Shown here in pieces: positions 20,664 through 29,789 of a DNA stretch of 64,000 nucleotides (the first letter of the stretch is position 1; each line of letters opens with the position of its first letter). Below the pieces are notes generated by a model. The model saw only the letters and a list, made by a program, of their open reading frames with translations. It had not been told where the DNA came from and did not search any database. Position numbers and translations under genes: made by a program. This DNA comes from Sulfuricurvum sp. GTDB lineage: Bacteria > Campylobacterota > Campylobacteria > Campylobacterales > Sulfurimonadaceae. The stretch is from contig JAUYAU010000004.1 in assembly GCA_030693335.1 (NCBI GenBank), positions 271,482 through 335,481 of the forward strand, in the 5' to 3' direction.

Positions 20664-21227
20664 TTACGGAAGTTTAACGATAACAGTATACCCATCAGTA
20701 TGTGTACCAAAGCAGTAGCTTAATCCTGTTGCAGGAGCATAGTTAGGTGCATCGATAGTACCGGCATCTTCTGTTCCACTGACATTCAATTCAACAGAAG
20801 AATTGAATTCTTTGTTCCAAATCTGGCAATATTGTGCAGGTTGGAGCGCAGTGGTGTTTCCATCAAGTTTCATTGTAAATGCATATCCAGAACCAACACC
20901 TGTACTTGTGTTCAAATCCCATCCAAGCGTACTCATTTCAGTGATTATGGCAGGAAGATCAGTCATTACTTTAGTTTCTGTTGCATTAAAATCATTGATC
21001 GATGTTGGAGTGCCGTATTGTGTTGTGTACAATTTATAGGCTTGAGTCAATTGGGAACCTTGATCCATTGCCGCAGCAACACGTGCTTTCATTGCCTGAA
21101 GATCCGTGTTAATATAGTTCTTTGTGTATTTAAGACCAACTGTAGCCAACGCTGCGAATAAAATAATCGCGATCATCATCTCTACGAGAGAGATACCTTT
21201 TCTCATTCCTGTGTATGCTTGTGTCAT
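20664..21227 (-). CDS. Pilin-like protein (tandem paralogue A)
   Basis: MTQAYTGMRKG|ISLVEMMIAIILFAALATVGLKY; ORF opens at 21260 but ATG at 21227 matches the paralogue; five sequons. Confidence 0.85.
   Translation of the reverse strand: MTQAYTGMRKGISLVEMMIAIILFAALATVGLKYTKNYINTDLQAMKARVAAAMDQGSQLTQAYKLYTTQYGTPTSINDFNATETKVMTDLPAIITEMSTLGWDLNTSTGVGSGYAFTMKLDGNTTALQPAQYCQIWNKEFNSSVELNVSGTEDAGTIDAPNYAPATGLSYCFGTHTDGYTVIVKLP
21151..21215 (-). repeat. 65-nt perfect direct repeat, copy 2 (5' end of pilin A)
   Basis: Identical to 20399-20463. Confidence 0.9.
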
Positions 21228-21269
21228 TGTATATCCTTTTTTTTTATCTTGACTTTGCAAGATTGATTT

Positions 21270-21713
21270 TTATTTTGGTATATTTAATACGTATGGATGA
21301 ACCGTGATGGTAAATCCATATTCATCCGCAGTGCACCCTTTCCCGATGCAGCTGCTGACTAATTCTACGTCGTCATGTTTGACAACATCCAAGAGCCGTT
21401 TCAGTAGCAAGTAAGAGTAGGTTTCATGAATGCCTCCTTGGATAATTAATTTTTGGTTCTCGATCTTTACCATGGCATCCATTTCCAGTTCTTGGATGAG
21501 CTCATTGTATTGATCGTTCTTGGCACGGAGGACTTGATCCTCCGCGTACACAGCAACAGGCTGCTCCACGGCAGTTTTTAAAGCACTAAAGGTCTTCACC
21601 TCTTCGGCTACCGTTTTATCTTCGTACACAATGTCGAGAAAGTAAAAGTAGGTTGACACTAAGATTGTCATCAAGATAACAACGAAAAGAGCAACAAGAC
21701 TATACTTTTTCAT
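21270..21713 (-). CDS. Small bitopic membrane protein, PilO/GspM-like by position
   Basis: MKKYSLVALFVVILMTILVSTYFYFLD N-terminal TM plus periplasmic domain; between PilN-like and pilin genes. Confidence 0.5.
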   Translation of the reverse strand: MKKYSLVALFVVILMTILVSTYFYFLDIVYEDKTVAEEVKTFSALKTAVEQPVAVYAEDQVLRAKNDQYNELIQELEMDAMVKIENQKLIIQGGIHETYSYLLLKRLLDVVKHDDVELVSSCIGKGCTADEYGFTITVHPYVLNIPK

Positions 21714-22494
21714 TACAAAACTGCACGATGCCTGCAGCAGCATCTTCCTTTTTTATTTTAGCTTCCGGTGGTAACAATCCGATGAAAGCATTGAGGTTTG
21801 GTGTCACCACCTCAGCACATAAGCTATCATCTTGATAGCTTATCTGCTGAAGGGTGGACCCCGACGCCTGAGTGATTTTCTCAATCTTTTCGAGTTCACC
21901 TACCATGTCCACTTTTTTGGTCATGGCGAGAGAGACTTGACAGTTTTTGGTTACGAGCTGTTTGTACTCTGTTACGAGGGTGTCACGATTGGTGAGATTG
22001 AGCTCAGTTGAGTTCAAATAATCGTAACCCGCGTAAAAGAGTACAGACGTGATAACAACGGTACAGGCCAATAGAAAGCTTCCAGTCCAAGTGTCTTTTC
22101 GATCCTTATCAAGATTGAGTGATACGAGTTTGTCTCCTTTGGTGTTATCCGCATAAATAGTTTCATAGCTGCGCTCCTTGGCAAACTCTTCGGGTTTATC
22201 CAAAATGTAATCGATAATTTTCTGATCATCCAAAACAACTCCTACTTGTTTGTAGTCGAGTTCGAAGATGATGATACTTTTCCCTGTATTCTTGGATGCG
22301 AGTAAAAGGATATTTTCATAAACCAATTTCTCTTTTGGCAAGAATGCGATGTAATTGATCCCATCGGAATGCTTACGTAAGGAGACCTTGACGGCGTTCG
22401 AGTCAAGATCTGCTCGCGCGTAACGGTATACTTGCGCACGGATCTTGTCGATGTCGCTGGTAAGATTGAGGCACCCTGCTGTAAATATTGCCAT
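21700..22494 (-). CDS. Bitopic membrane protein, PilN/GspL-like by position
   Basis: Cytoplasmic N-terminal domain, single TM (GSFLLACTVVITSVLFYAGY), periplasmic coiled region. Confidence 0.5.
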   Translation of the reverse strand: MAIFTAGCLNLTSDIDKIRAQVYRYARADLDSNAVKVSLRKHSDGINYIAFLPKEKLVYENILLLASKNTGKSIIIFELDYKQVGVVLDDQKIIDYILDKPEEFAKERSYETIYADNTKGDKLVSLNLDKDRKDTWTGSFLLACTVVITSVLFYAGYDYLNSTELNLTNRDTLVTEYKQLVTKNCQVSLAMTKKVDMVGELEKIEKITQASGSTLQQISYQDDSLCAEVVTPNLNAFIGLLPPEAKIKKEDAAAGIVQFCNEKV

Positions 22495-22496
22495 GG

Positions 22497-24029
22497 TTAC
22501 TTCATCACATACTTGATGACGCGAGGGGTAACGATGATTACCATCTCGCTTTTGGTGCTGGCAGTACTGCGCGCTCCCCCCACTACCGCTGCTTGAGTAT
22601 CTCCTAGTCCCGGAATTCCATTCCAGCCTTTGTCGCTTTTGTTGCGGAAAAGTCCAGAGATGACAATCGGTACACCCGGTTGAACACGCATGGTATTGTT
22701 GATCGCTTTAGTAACGGTTGTGGGTTGTGAAAATTTCGTAGCTCCTACTTCGAAATTGGTAAAGCCTACTACGTCGTTAATCGTGAGCCCAATGTCGGTG
22801 ATAACGGTTCCATCGAGCATGTTGGATTTGAGATTGATCTCTAAACCACTGAGGGCCGTTGCACTGGTGGTTGAGAGTTGTGCCGTGCCATTGGCAACAG
22901 ACGTACTTGTTATCCCGCTGATGTAAGGAGTCTGAACACCATCGGTGAGTTTAACGTTTGTTCCTGCAAGCCCAAGGAGCTTTGGTCGTTGTACGCTCTC
23001 TACTTTTCCGAAGTTTTCCAGTGCATTGACAAGCGCCTGTCCGTTGTATTTTTCATTCTTCATAAGCATGCCAAAAGTCAATGGAGCGGCAGTGGTTCCC
23101 GCTGCGCCCAATGAAGCGGCCGATGAAGCGATGAATCCAATTCCATTTTCTGCCATTGAAGGGATTAGACTCCAGTTGATACCAAGCGCATAGTTGTCTT
23201 TGAGGTCAACGGTATAGATAGAAATTTCATATTCGATGACGTAAAGATTATCGCGAAGAATTTTAAGATAATTCATGATATCGCCGTACTCTTTTTCTTT
23301 TGCGGAGAAAGTGATGGTTGAGGTAATAGAATCGAAAGCGATATTGGTAGCCCCCATAGAGCTTAAGCTTGTGCGCATTGCTGTTGAAAGACCTTCAACC
23401 GCTGGAATTTTTAGGGTGGTGGTATGAACATGACCTAAGTAGAAGGTGTCATCATAATATTGTATCCCCAATTTGTCGCCGATGGTTTTTTGGAGAACTT
23501 TTCCAAAGGCCATATTGGATGCCGAGAGATTGACTTTGGTATTAGTAAGGAGATGGTTATTATTGCCAATTCGTCCCATTCCACCAGCACCTCCAATTCC
23601 TCCGACACCACCAATTCCAAGACCTCCTGCCCCTACGCCAGCACCACCAACGCCACCAACGCCACCAACTCCACCAATTCCACCAACTCCGATTCCTCCG
23701 CCTATGTTCATTCCTATCGCTTCCGATTGAACCTGAAAAACAATATTTTCATTGGTGGCTTCTGTCAAAAGGGCAATGACATCGTTTAGGCTCGCTCCCA
23801 TTATTTTGGCACGTTTGATGATCTCTTTGTCAGGTATCGTTTGGGTTTCTATGTGAAAATTGTCGGCGTTGACTTCCACAATCTGCATAGCAGGTTCGCT
23901 GCTTTGAATTTGTGTGGTGTTATTCTCCAGCTCTTTGGGAGACATTTCTGGTGTTAACATCTCTTTTTTGGTAACAACACTGCATCCGGTGAATCCTAAA
24001 AGAGCAATGGCGAGTATCAATGAGCGCAT
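22497..24029 (-). CDS. Secretin (GspD/PilQ/MshL-like outer-membrane pore), lipoprotein signal
   Basis: Lipobox LLGFTGC; C-terminal VQRPKLLGLAGTNVKLTDGVQTPYISG ... VQPGVPIVISGLFRNKSDKGWNGIPGLGD ... EMVIIVTPRVI. Confidence 0.9.
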   Translation of the reverse strand: MRSLILAIALLGFTGCSVVTKKEMLTPEMSPKELENNTTQIQSSEPAMQIVEVNADNFHIETQTIPDKEIIKRAKIMGASLNDVIALLTEATNENIVFQVQSEAIGMNIGGGIGVGGIGGVGGVGGVGGAGVGAGGLGIGGVGGIGGAGGMGRIGNNNHLLTNTKVNLSASNMAFGKVLQKTIGDKLGIQYYDDTFYLGHVHTTTLKIPAVEGLSTAMRTSLSSMGATNIAFDSITSTITFSAKEKEYGDIMNYLKILRDNLYVIEYEISIYTVDLKDNYALGINWSLIPSMAENGIGFIASSAASLGAAGTTAAPLTFGMLMKNEKYNGQALVNALENFGKVESVQRPKLLGLAGTNVKLTDGVQTPYISGITSTSVANGTAQLSTTSATALSGLEINLKSNMLDGTVITDIGLTINDVVGFTNFEVGATKFSQPTTVTKAINNTMRVQPGVPIVISGLFRNKSDKGWNGIPGLGDTQAAVVGGARSTASTKSEMVIIVTPRVIKYVMK

Positions 24030-24430
24030 TATTCACCTCCCGCTGTAAAATAGATGGTCTGCGTTCTTCCTGCGTCATCAACCGTAATGAAGTTACTGGT
24101 GATATTTCGTATAAAATATTTACTATTATTGGCATAAAAAGGGTCACCCTCTTTGAGAACAACCGTATTTTCACCTATTTTAAGCAAAATGAATTTTCCT
24201 TTGGCTGTTTCTAAAAAACAGCTATAGACGAGATTAGAAAGATCAAAAGGTGCTTTTGGTGCGACCAAATTAGTCTCAAATGCCGGTTTTAAAAGCGGAG
24301 GAAGCGGCATTGCTTGTGCGGCAGGTGCCAGTACAGGCGCTTTTTTTTGTTTTGCAAGAGGCTTGAAAAATGGGTTGTAGGCCGCATTTACCGAAGCTGC
24401 AATGAAAAGAAATGACCAAAAGTAGTTCAT
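24029..24430 (-). CDS. Small periplasmic protein, first gene of the secretion/pilus cluster (PilP/MshK-like by position)
   Basis: Signal peptide; SKGKFILLKIGENTVVLKEGDPFYANNSKYFIRNITSNFITVDDAGRTQTIYF-type HR-domain-like repeat. Confidence 0.5.
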   Translation of the reverse strand: MNYFWSFLFIAASVNAAYNPFFKPLAKQKKAPVLAPAAQAMPLPPLLKPAFETNLVAPKAPFDLSNLVYSCFLETAKGKFILLKIGENTVVLKEGDPFYANNSKYFIRNITSNFITVDDAGRTQTIYFTAGGE

Positions 24431-24463
24431 GACTCCGCTTTTTTTAGGATTAGATACGGATTT

Positions 24464-24482
24464 AAAGCAAGATGTGTGCCAA
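24464..24482 (-). promoter_or_regulatory. Putative sigma-54 promoter of the secretion/pilus operon
   Basis: Minus strand TTGGCACACATCTTGCTTT; GG-N10-GC, near-perfect match to TTGGCACGN4TTGCWTT; 34-52 nt upstream of ATG at 24430. Confidence 0.8.
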
Positions 24483-24562
24483 CTTAATTTTTATTATGGA
24501 CTGTAATTTGCTTTGATGTTTTACTTATAGGGAATAAAATTTACGTAAAGTGTAATGTATTA

Positions 24563-25111
24563 ATGAATTACCATCATCAAGAATCTTTTTTAGAGAACAG
24601 TGCTCGAAGATCTTTTATAAAGAAGAGCATCCTTTTTGCAGCGTCGGTTCCTCTTTATGCGCAAGCTTCTTCCAATGAGGAAACCTTATTGCACATCATA
24701 CGTAATGGAAATACGTACAAAATACCTTTTATGCGCAATGGTAAGATGGAAGAAAACGGTTACTATGATTTATGCAAAATTTTTGCGGATACGCATGATC
24801 GAGTTGCGGTACAGATGGATCCAAATTTGTTTTCGGTTTTGGCAAAAGCACAGCAGTGGCTGGCAAGCAACCACGTTAATCGGCCGATTATTCTCACTTC
24901 CGGGTATCGTACAGAACATACCAATAGGATGACAGAAGGTGCCGCGGCAAATTCGATGCATCTGTACGGGAAAGCAGCGGACATCCATATGAGTGGAATA
25001 CCCATCGACTATCTTGCGCGTTTAATGCGATTATGCGGCGGTTCGGGAATCGGAATTTATTCAGGATTTGTCCATGTTGATACATGGAAAGAGAGGAGTT
25101 GGAGAGGATAA
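24563..25111 (+). CDS. M15/DUF882-like (YcbK-like) peptidase with Tat-type signal
   Basis: ARRSFIKKSILFAASVPLYAQA twin-Arg signal; LTSGYRTEHTNRMTEGAAANSMHLYGKAADIHM; GGSGIGIYSGFVHVDTWKERSWRG. Confidence 0.8.
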   Translation: MNYHHQESFLENSARRSFIKKSILFAASVPLYAQASSNEETLLHIIRNGNTYKIPFMRNGKMEENGYYDLCKIFADTHDRVAVQMDPNLFSVLAKAQQWLASNHVNRPIILTSGYRTEHTNRMTEGAAANSMHLYGKAADIHMSGIPIDYLARLMRLCGGSGIGIYSGFVHVDTWKERSWRG

Positions 25112-25119
25112 AAAACTCT

Positions 25120-25812
25120 TTAGTGTTTTTTCTTTTTGGTGCGCTTCTGAGTAATGGTAGATTTACGTTCTAAAGCATTCCAAAGAACGGTAAGATTTAG
25201 GGAAAGATCCTGCGCTTTATACAGCTCCTCTTCAGTCATCTCTAAAAGCATATAATTGCGGTTTATGCGTGCCCATTCATCGCCTTTGGCAGCGACATAA
25301 TTCCACAATGCATAAGCAATAATTTTGTTTTCGCGAACCCCTACTCCGTATTTGTAAATCCATCCTAAAATGGCTTGAGCGTCTTGATTGTTTTGTTTTG
25401 CAGCTAGGGTTAGCAGATGAGCGGCGCGTTTAAAGTTTTGAGGAATACCGATTCCCTCAATGAGTAAAACACCCAAGGCAATTTGTCCGCCTGTATGGTT
25501 TTTTTGAGCAGCCAGGGTAAAGAGTCGGGCAGCTTCTTGGTAGTTTGCGGGAACACCTTGACCGTTAAGGTACATAAGTCCCAAATAGTAGTGTGCGCTA
25601 GGATCACCTGCTTCGGAGGCTTTGGAAAGATATTTCTGGGCTTCCAGGTAATTTTCATGGTAAAAAGAGATGGTTCCCTCTTGGGCATTTATGGTGCAGT
25701 TGGTGTCTGCATGAAGGGTTGTGATGGCAAAGGCAATTGATAAAAGAGTTATTATGAACTTTTTATTTAACATCATGCAACATTTTAGCATACTTTCTTT
25801 TCCAATAAGCAT
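25120..25812 (-). CDS. Sel1-repeat (SLR) protein
   Basis: AHYYLGLMYLNGQGVPANYQEAARLFTLAAQKN repeats. Confidence 0.85.
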   Translation of the reverse strand: MLIGKESMLKCCMMLNKKFIITLLSIAFAITTLHADTNCTINAQEGTISFYHENYLEAQKYLSKASEAGDPSAHYYLGLMYLNGQGVPANYQEAARLFTLAAQKNHTGGQIALGVLLIEGIGIPQNFKRAAHLLTLAAKQNNQDAQAILGWIYKYGVGVRENKIIAYALWNYVAAKGDEWARINRNYMLLEMTEEELYKAQDLSLNLTVLWNALERKSTITQKRTKKKKH

Positions 25813-26726
25813 AAAAAAAATCCGTCGATAGTATCGGTAGGAAGTATCCGCACCGCATTTTGAATGCGGTCATCAAACACCTCTTTGCCCCACCGCTTCA
25901 GAGGCTTTTGAAGATTATTAAAAGGAAGAGTGATTGGTAATGTAATCAAATGTTCACCGTGGCGCTCAAGCAGATGCTGCAACGGGCTTTCATTTTCTTC
26001 GGGGGAAAAGGAACAGGTACAATACAGCAGTTTTCCTCCGGGTTTGAGGGCATCGTAAGCGGAGAGGAGGAGTCGGCGTTGGAGCTTTGAGGTCTCTTTT
26101 GCTTTGTGAATACTCCAAAACGACATTGACTTTGGCTCATGGGTTTTGAAACGCGCTTCAGAGGAACAGGGGGCATCGAGCATGATGCGGTCAAACATTT
26201 CGGGGCACTTTTTCCCCACACTGCGCCCATCGGTCATATAGGTGTGGGCGTTGGTGACCCCTTGCATTTCGAGATTGGCCCGTAAGCGAAAAAAACGCTC
26301 GCGTGTGGGTTCTACGGCGGAGAGCCATCCTGTGTTTTGCATCATACCCGCCAGCATGAGCGTCTTGCCTCCGGGTGCTGCCGCGAGATCGAGGACGGTT
26401 TCCTCAGGACAAGGTGCCAGAATCAGGGGCGCTACCATCGAAGCCAGATTTTGGATGTAGAGTTTGCCGCCATAAAAAGCATCGGTTTGCGTTAGGCGCA
26501 GTTTGTCCTGCGGGGCAATGCGATATACCCCTTCCATCCATCCGATACGCTCATAAGGGATATTGGCCGATTCGAGTTGCGATTCGAGTTCTTTGGAAGA
26601 GGATTTGATGGTATTGACGCGAAACGTGATCTGTTTTGGAGCATCAAAGGTTTTGAGGATGGATTGAAACTGTTCACGTGGAACAATTTGGCTCAGTTTT
26701 TCGACAAATGCTTCGGGCAAACTCAT
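25785..26726 (-). CDS. NOL1/NOP2/Sun-family RNA (cytosine-5) methyltransferase
   Basis: VLDLAAAPGGKTLMLAGMM, IMLDAPCSSEARFKTHEP, LLYCTCSFSPEENE. Confidence 0.88.
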   Translation of the reverse strand: MSLPEAFVEKLSQIVPREQFQSILKTFDAPKQITFRVNTIKSSSKELESQLESANIPYERIGWMEGVYRIAPQDKLRLTQTDAFYGGKLYIQNLASMVAPLILAPCPEETVLDLAAAPGGKTLMLAGMMQNTGWLSAVEPTRERFFRLRANLEMQGVTNAHTYMTDGRSVGKKCPEMFDRIMLDAPCSSEARFKTHEPKSMSFWSIHKAKETSKLQRRLLLSAYDALKPGGKLLYCTCSFSPEENESPLQHLLERHGEHLITLPITLPFNNLQKPLKRWGKEVFDDRIQNAVRILPTDTIDGFFLCLLEKKVC

Positions 26727-27352
26727 TGTTTCTGTACTTTTAAACGTACGACGGAAGCTAGGCCGTTGTGTACTAATCCCTCATTGAGCTGAGTATCCAT
26801 TTCGCACAGTTCGAGTATCTCGCAGGGCATGGTTTGGAGAATGGCAGAGAGTTGATCGGCTGCGTAGAGGAGGTTTAGGTCTTTGGGACCGCCAGTCGTT
26901 TTTGAAAATTGGTGGATTGAAAAAAACTCTCCAACGAAAATACCACCCTCATTAAGCTGTTTAAGGGCTTTGGCAAATACTTCACTGCGCAAAGGTTCAT
27001 ATAAGTGGAGAAAGGAGCACATGATGGCATCGTACTGCTGTGTAGGGTTCCAAAACTCCAGATCGGTATGTATGAGGGAGAGCTCAAGCCCTTTGGATTG
27101 CGCCAGCATCGCGGTTTTGGCAAGACCAATTTCGGCGGCATCCAGTGCGGTGACCGTATGCCCGCGTTCAAGTGCATACACTGCATTGCGCCCCTCGCCC
27201 TCACCTAGGAAAAGAATCGTTTGCTGTGGAAGAAGTGTGTCGATATGGGAGGCCAAATAGCAGTTGGCCGTAGTACCGTAAAAGTATCCTTCGCGCCCAA
27301 AACGTTCATTCCAAAACTTCCGTTGATCGTTCATCGTACCACTCCATCGCAA
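26723..27352 (-). CDS. SAM-dependent class I methyltransferase (TehB-like)
   Basis: [47 protein letters not shown]. Confidence 0.75.
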   Translation of the reverse strand: MRWSGTMNDQRKFWNERFGREGYFYGTTANCYLASHIDTLLPQQTILFLGEGEGRNAVYALERGHTVTALDAAEIGLAKTAMLAQSKGLELSLIHTDLEFWNPTQQYDAIMCSFLHLYEPLRSEVFAKALKQLNEGGIFVGEFFSIHQFSKTTGGPKDLNLLYAADQLSAILQTMPCEILELCEMDTQLNEGLVHNGLASVVRLKVQKQ

Positions 27353-27972
27353 ATGGGGACAAAATCACACACTTCGAGAGCGTCTTCTATGATTTTATTG
27401 CCTTGTTTGGTAAAGCGGGTGATGATCTGCTCACGCCCACGCTCCATAGGTGCGATCAAAATACCCCCTTCTTTGAGCTGGTCAAAGAGTTTTTGAGGAA
27501 TGGAGCGTGCAGAAGCGGAGAACAAAATACGATCAAACGGGGCATATTGTTCCCATCCGTTTTGTCCATCGTCGGTACGGGTATGGATGTTACCGTGCTT
27601 GAGATGTCGAAAACGCTCTTTTGCTTCCAGCAGGAGCGATTCGATCCGTTCGATGGTGAAGACACGGCGGAACACACGAGAGAGAACAGCTGCCTGATAG
27701 CCGCTGCCGCAACCGATTTCCAAAACGCTGTCACACCCTTCAGGGCTTAGATACTGCGTCATTTTAGCTACCGTAAGAGGCGATGAAATGTATTGTTGTG
27801 CCCCGATAGGAAGGGCATCGAGACGGTAGGCATTATGACGCATGGAGAGGGGGACGAAGGCTTCGCGATTGGTTTGGATGATCGCTTTTTTAATGGTTTC
27901 GCGCAGGGGAAATTTTTTAGCAATCTCTTCGGCCATGCGGGTCGTTTTGATGATGGTTACTTTATCGGTCAC
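27331..27972 (-). CDS. pcm: Protein-L-isoaspartate O-methyltransferase
   Basis: [57 protein letters not shown]. Confidence 0.9.
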   Translation of the reverse strand: MTDKVTIIKTTRMAEEIAKKFPLRETIKKAIIQTNREAFVPLSMRHNAYRLDALPIGAQQYISSPLTVAKMTQYLSPEGCDSVLEIGCGSGYQAAVLSRVFRRVFTIERIESLLLEAKERFRHLKHGNIHTRTDDGQNGWEQYAPFDRILFSASARSIPQKLFDQLKEGGILIAPMERGREQIITRFTKQGNKIIEDALEVCDFVPICDGVVR

Positions 27973-28705
27973 TGGAAATTCCTACATTCAAATAGCGGCG
28001 CATTGCGGTAACGGTGCGCTCTTCATAATTAGAAGCGAGAACCTCTTCCCCGTTGTTACGGATCTCTGCACCAAAGGGGGTGATGATTCCGCTCATACCG
28101 CTGGTGTCTTCATTAAGTGCATCAGAAGCCGCGACATAACACTGATTCATAACACCCAGGGCATTGGTCAGCGTAACAAAGTGATCGCTTCGAAGTTTTC
28201 CCCATTGGGCAGGAATGGCGATGAGGTCGCATCCCTCTAGGGTTTGCCACAGATGTTTAAAGCGAAGCTCAAAGCAGATCAGAATACCGATTTTAATCCC
28301 CTCAAAATCAAAGGTTTTGATCCCATTTTCGTTTCCTGCGGTAAAATAGTCGGTTTCTCCACCCAATGCAAAAAGTTTTGATTTGCTTTGTTGATGAAGA
28401 ACATCACCGTTGTGTAGCGCGTATGCGGTATTGTAAAATTTATCGTCTTTGTGTGTTATGGCAGTGAAAACAAGAAGTCGATCTTGGAGACAACTTAAGA
28501 GTTGTTCAAGTGCAATGGGTGTAAATGCTGCTGCTTGCTCAAATCGTTCATAAGCAAAACCGCTTAAACACACTTCAGGAGCGATGACAATGGCATTAGA
28601 GGGTGTTTGCTCTATAAGCCCTACAAGATGCTCCAAATTTTTTTCAAATTGGGGATCGGTAGGAAAACAAAGGGTCGTAAGAGGACGTGTTTTAGAAGTC
28701 GTCAA
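27962..28705 (-). CDS. Carbon-nitrogen hydrolase (nitrilase superfamily)
   Basis: [65 protein letters not shown]. Long ORF overlaps nrdB; TTG at 28705 is a likely start. Confidence 0.78.
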   Translation of the reverse strand: MTTSKTRPLTTLCFPTDPQFEKNLEHLVGLIEQTPSNAIVIAPEVCLSGFAYERFEQAAAFTPIALEQLLSCLQDRLLVFTAITHKDDKFYNTAYALHNGDVLHQQSKSKLFALGGETDYFTAGNENGIKTFDFEGIKIGILICFELRFKHLWQTLEGCDLIAIPAQWGKLRSDHFVTLTNALGVMNQCYVAASDALNEDTSGMSGIITPFGAEIRNNGEEVLASNYEERTVTAMRRYLNVGISSDR

Positions 28706-29711
28706 AGCTGAGGCTTCCTTTGGAGTAGTTCGTAACGGTTCCCTCAAAAAAGTTGGTTTTTTGATCGTTAAATTTACTGAAGTCATCAACCCATTTGATC
28801 GGGTTAGAAACATTGTACAGAGGCTTAAGCCCTACGGCATGTAGACGGACATCCGCCAGATACTGGATGTATTGCTCTACGATTTCATTCGTCAGACCCA
28901 AAATCTGACCCTGTGTGATGTATTTGCCCCAGGCGCATTCGAGCTCGACCGCTTTGCGAAACATATCGTATACCTCTTCTGTCAGTGCTTCGGTAAAGAG
29001 ATCAGGACGCTCACGGCGAAGGGTGTTGATAATGTTTTGGAATAAGACGAGATGGGTGACTTCATCACGCTGGATAAAACGGATCATTTGTGCACTTCCC
29101 AGCATCTTCCCTGAACGTGCAAGAGTATAGAGATAGGTGAATCCGCTGTAAAAGTAAATCCCCTCAAGTATCTGATTGGCAAAACACGCTTTGAGAAAAG
29201 CACTCTCACTTGGGTCATTCGCCAACTCATCATACCGTGCGGCAATCGAGTCATTCTTGGTTTTGAGCATCATATCGGTGCGCCATAGCTGATAGATCTC
29301 TTCGCTGTTTTGACTGATGGAATCGACCATGACGGCATAGCTTTGAGAATGCAGTGCTTCTTCAAAACTTTGACGTACCAAAATAAGATTGATTTCAGGA
29401 GCAGTAACATAGGGATTGATATTGTCCATAAGATTATTGGTTTGCAAGCTGTCCATGAAAATCAACTGAGACAAGGCTTTGTCATAGGCTGTTTTTTCCA
29501 TCTCAGTGAGATACTTGTAGTCGACCGCATCGCGGGTCATATCGACTTCTTTTGGAAACCATGTGTTGTTGAGCATCATCTCCCAGAGGTTATACGCCCA
29601 TTGATACTTGATGTTATTGAGCTCGAAAATACCGGTAGGATTACCGCCAAAAATACGCCGATCATTGACATGTTCAGTTGATGACGGATTGTAAATTTTC
29701 TTGCGTTGCAT
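28692..29711 (-). CDS. nrdB: Ribonucleoside-diphosphate reductase beta subunit
   Basis: [69 protein letters not shown]. Confidence 0.95.
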   Translation of the reverse strand: MQRKKIYNPSSTEHVNDRRIFGGNPTGIFELNNIKYQWAYNLWEMMLNNTWFPKEVDMTRDAVDYKYLTEMEKTAYDKALSQLIFMDSLQTNNLMDNINPYVTAPEINLILVRQSFEEALHSQSYAVMVDSISQNSEEIYQLWRTDMMLKTKNDSIAARYDELANDPSESAFLKACFANQILEGIYFYSGFTYLYTLARSGKMLGSAQMIRFIQRDEVTHLVLFQNIINTLRRERPDLFTEALTEEVYDMFRKAVELECAWGKYITQGQILGLTNEIVEQYIQYLADVRLHAVGLKPLYNVSNPIKWVDDFSKFNDQKTNFFEGTVTNYSKGSLSFDDF

Positions 29712-29789
29712 AGGTGCTCCAAAAGCTCTTTTAATATTAAGTTATTCTACAATAGATATAATTAATACATTGCACTAAAAAGAGGGATT

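Noticed and set aside
23473-23730. Pro-rich plus-strand ORF (PPTPPIPPTPPIPRPPAPTP...)
   Set aside because: It is the antisense image of the Gly-rich linker in the secretin gene; no start context or independent support.
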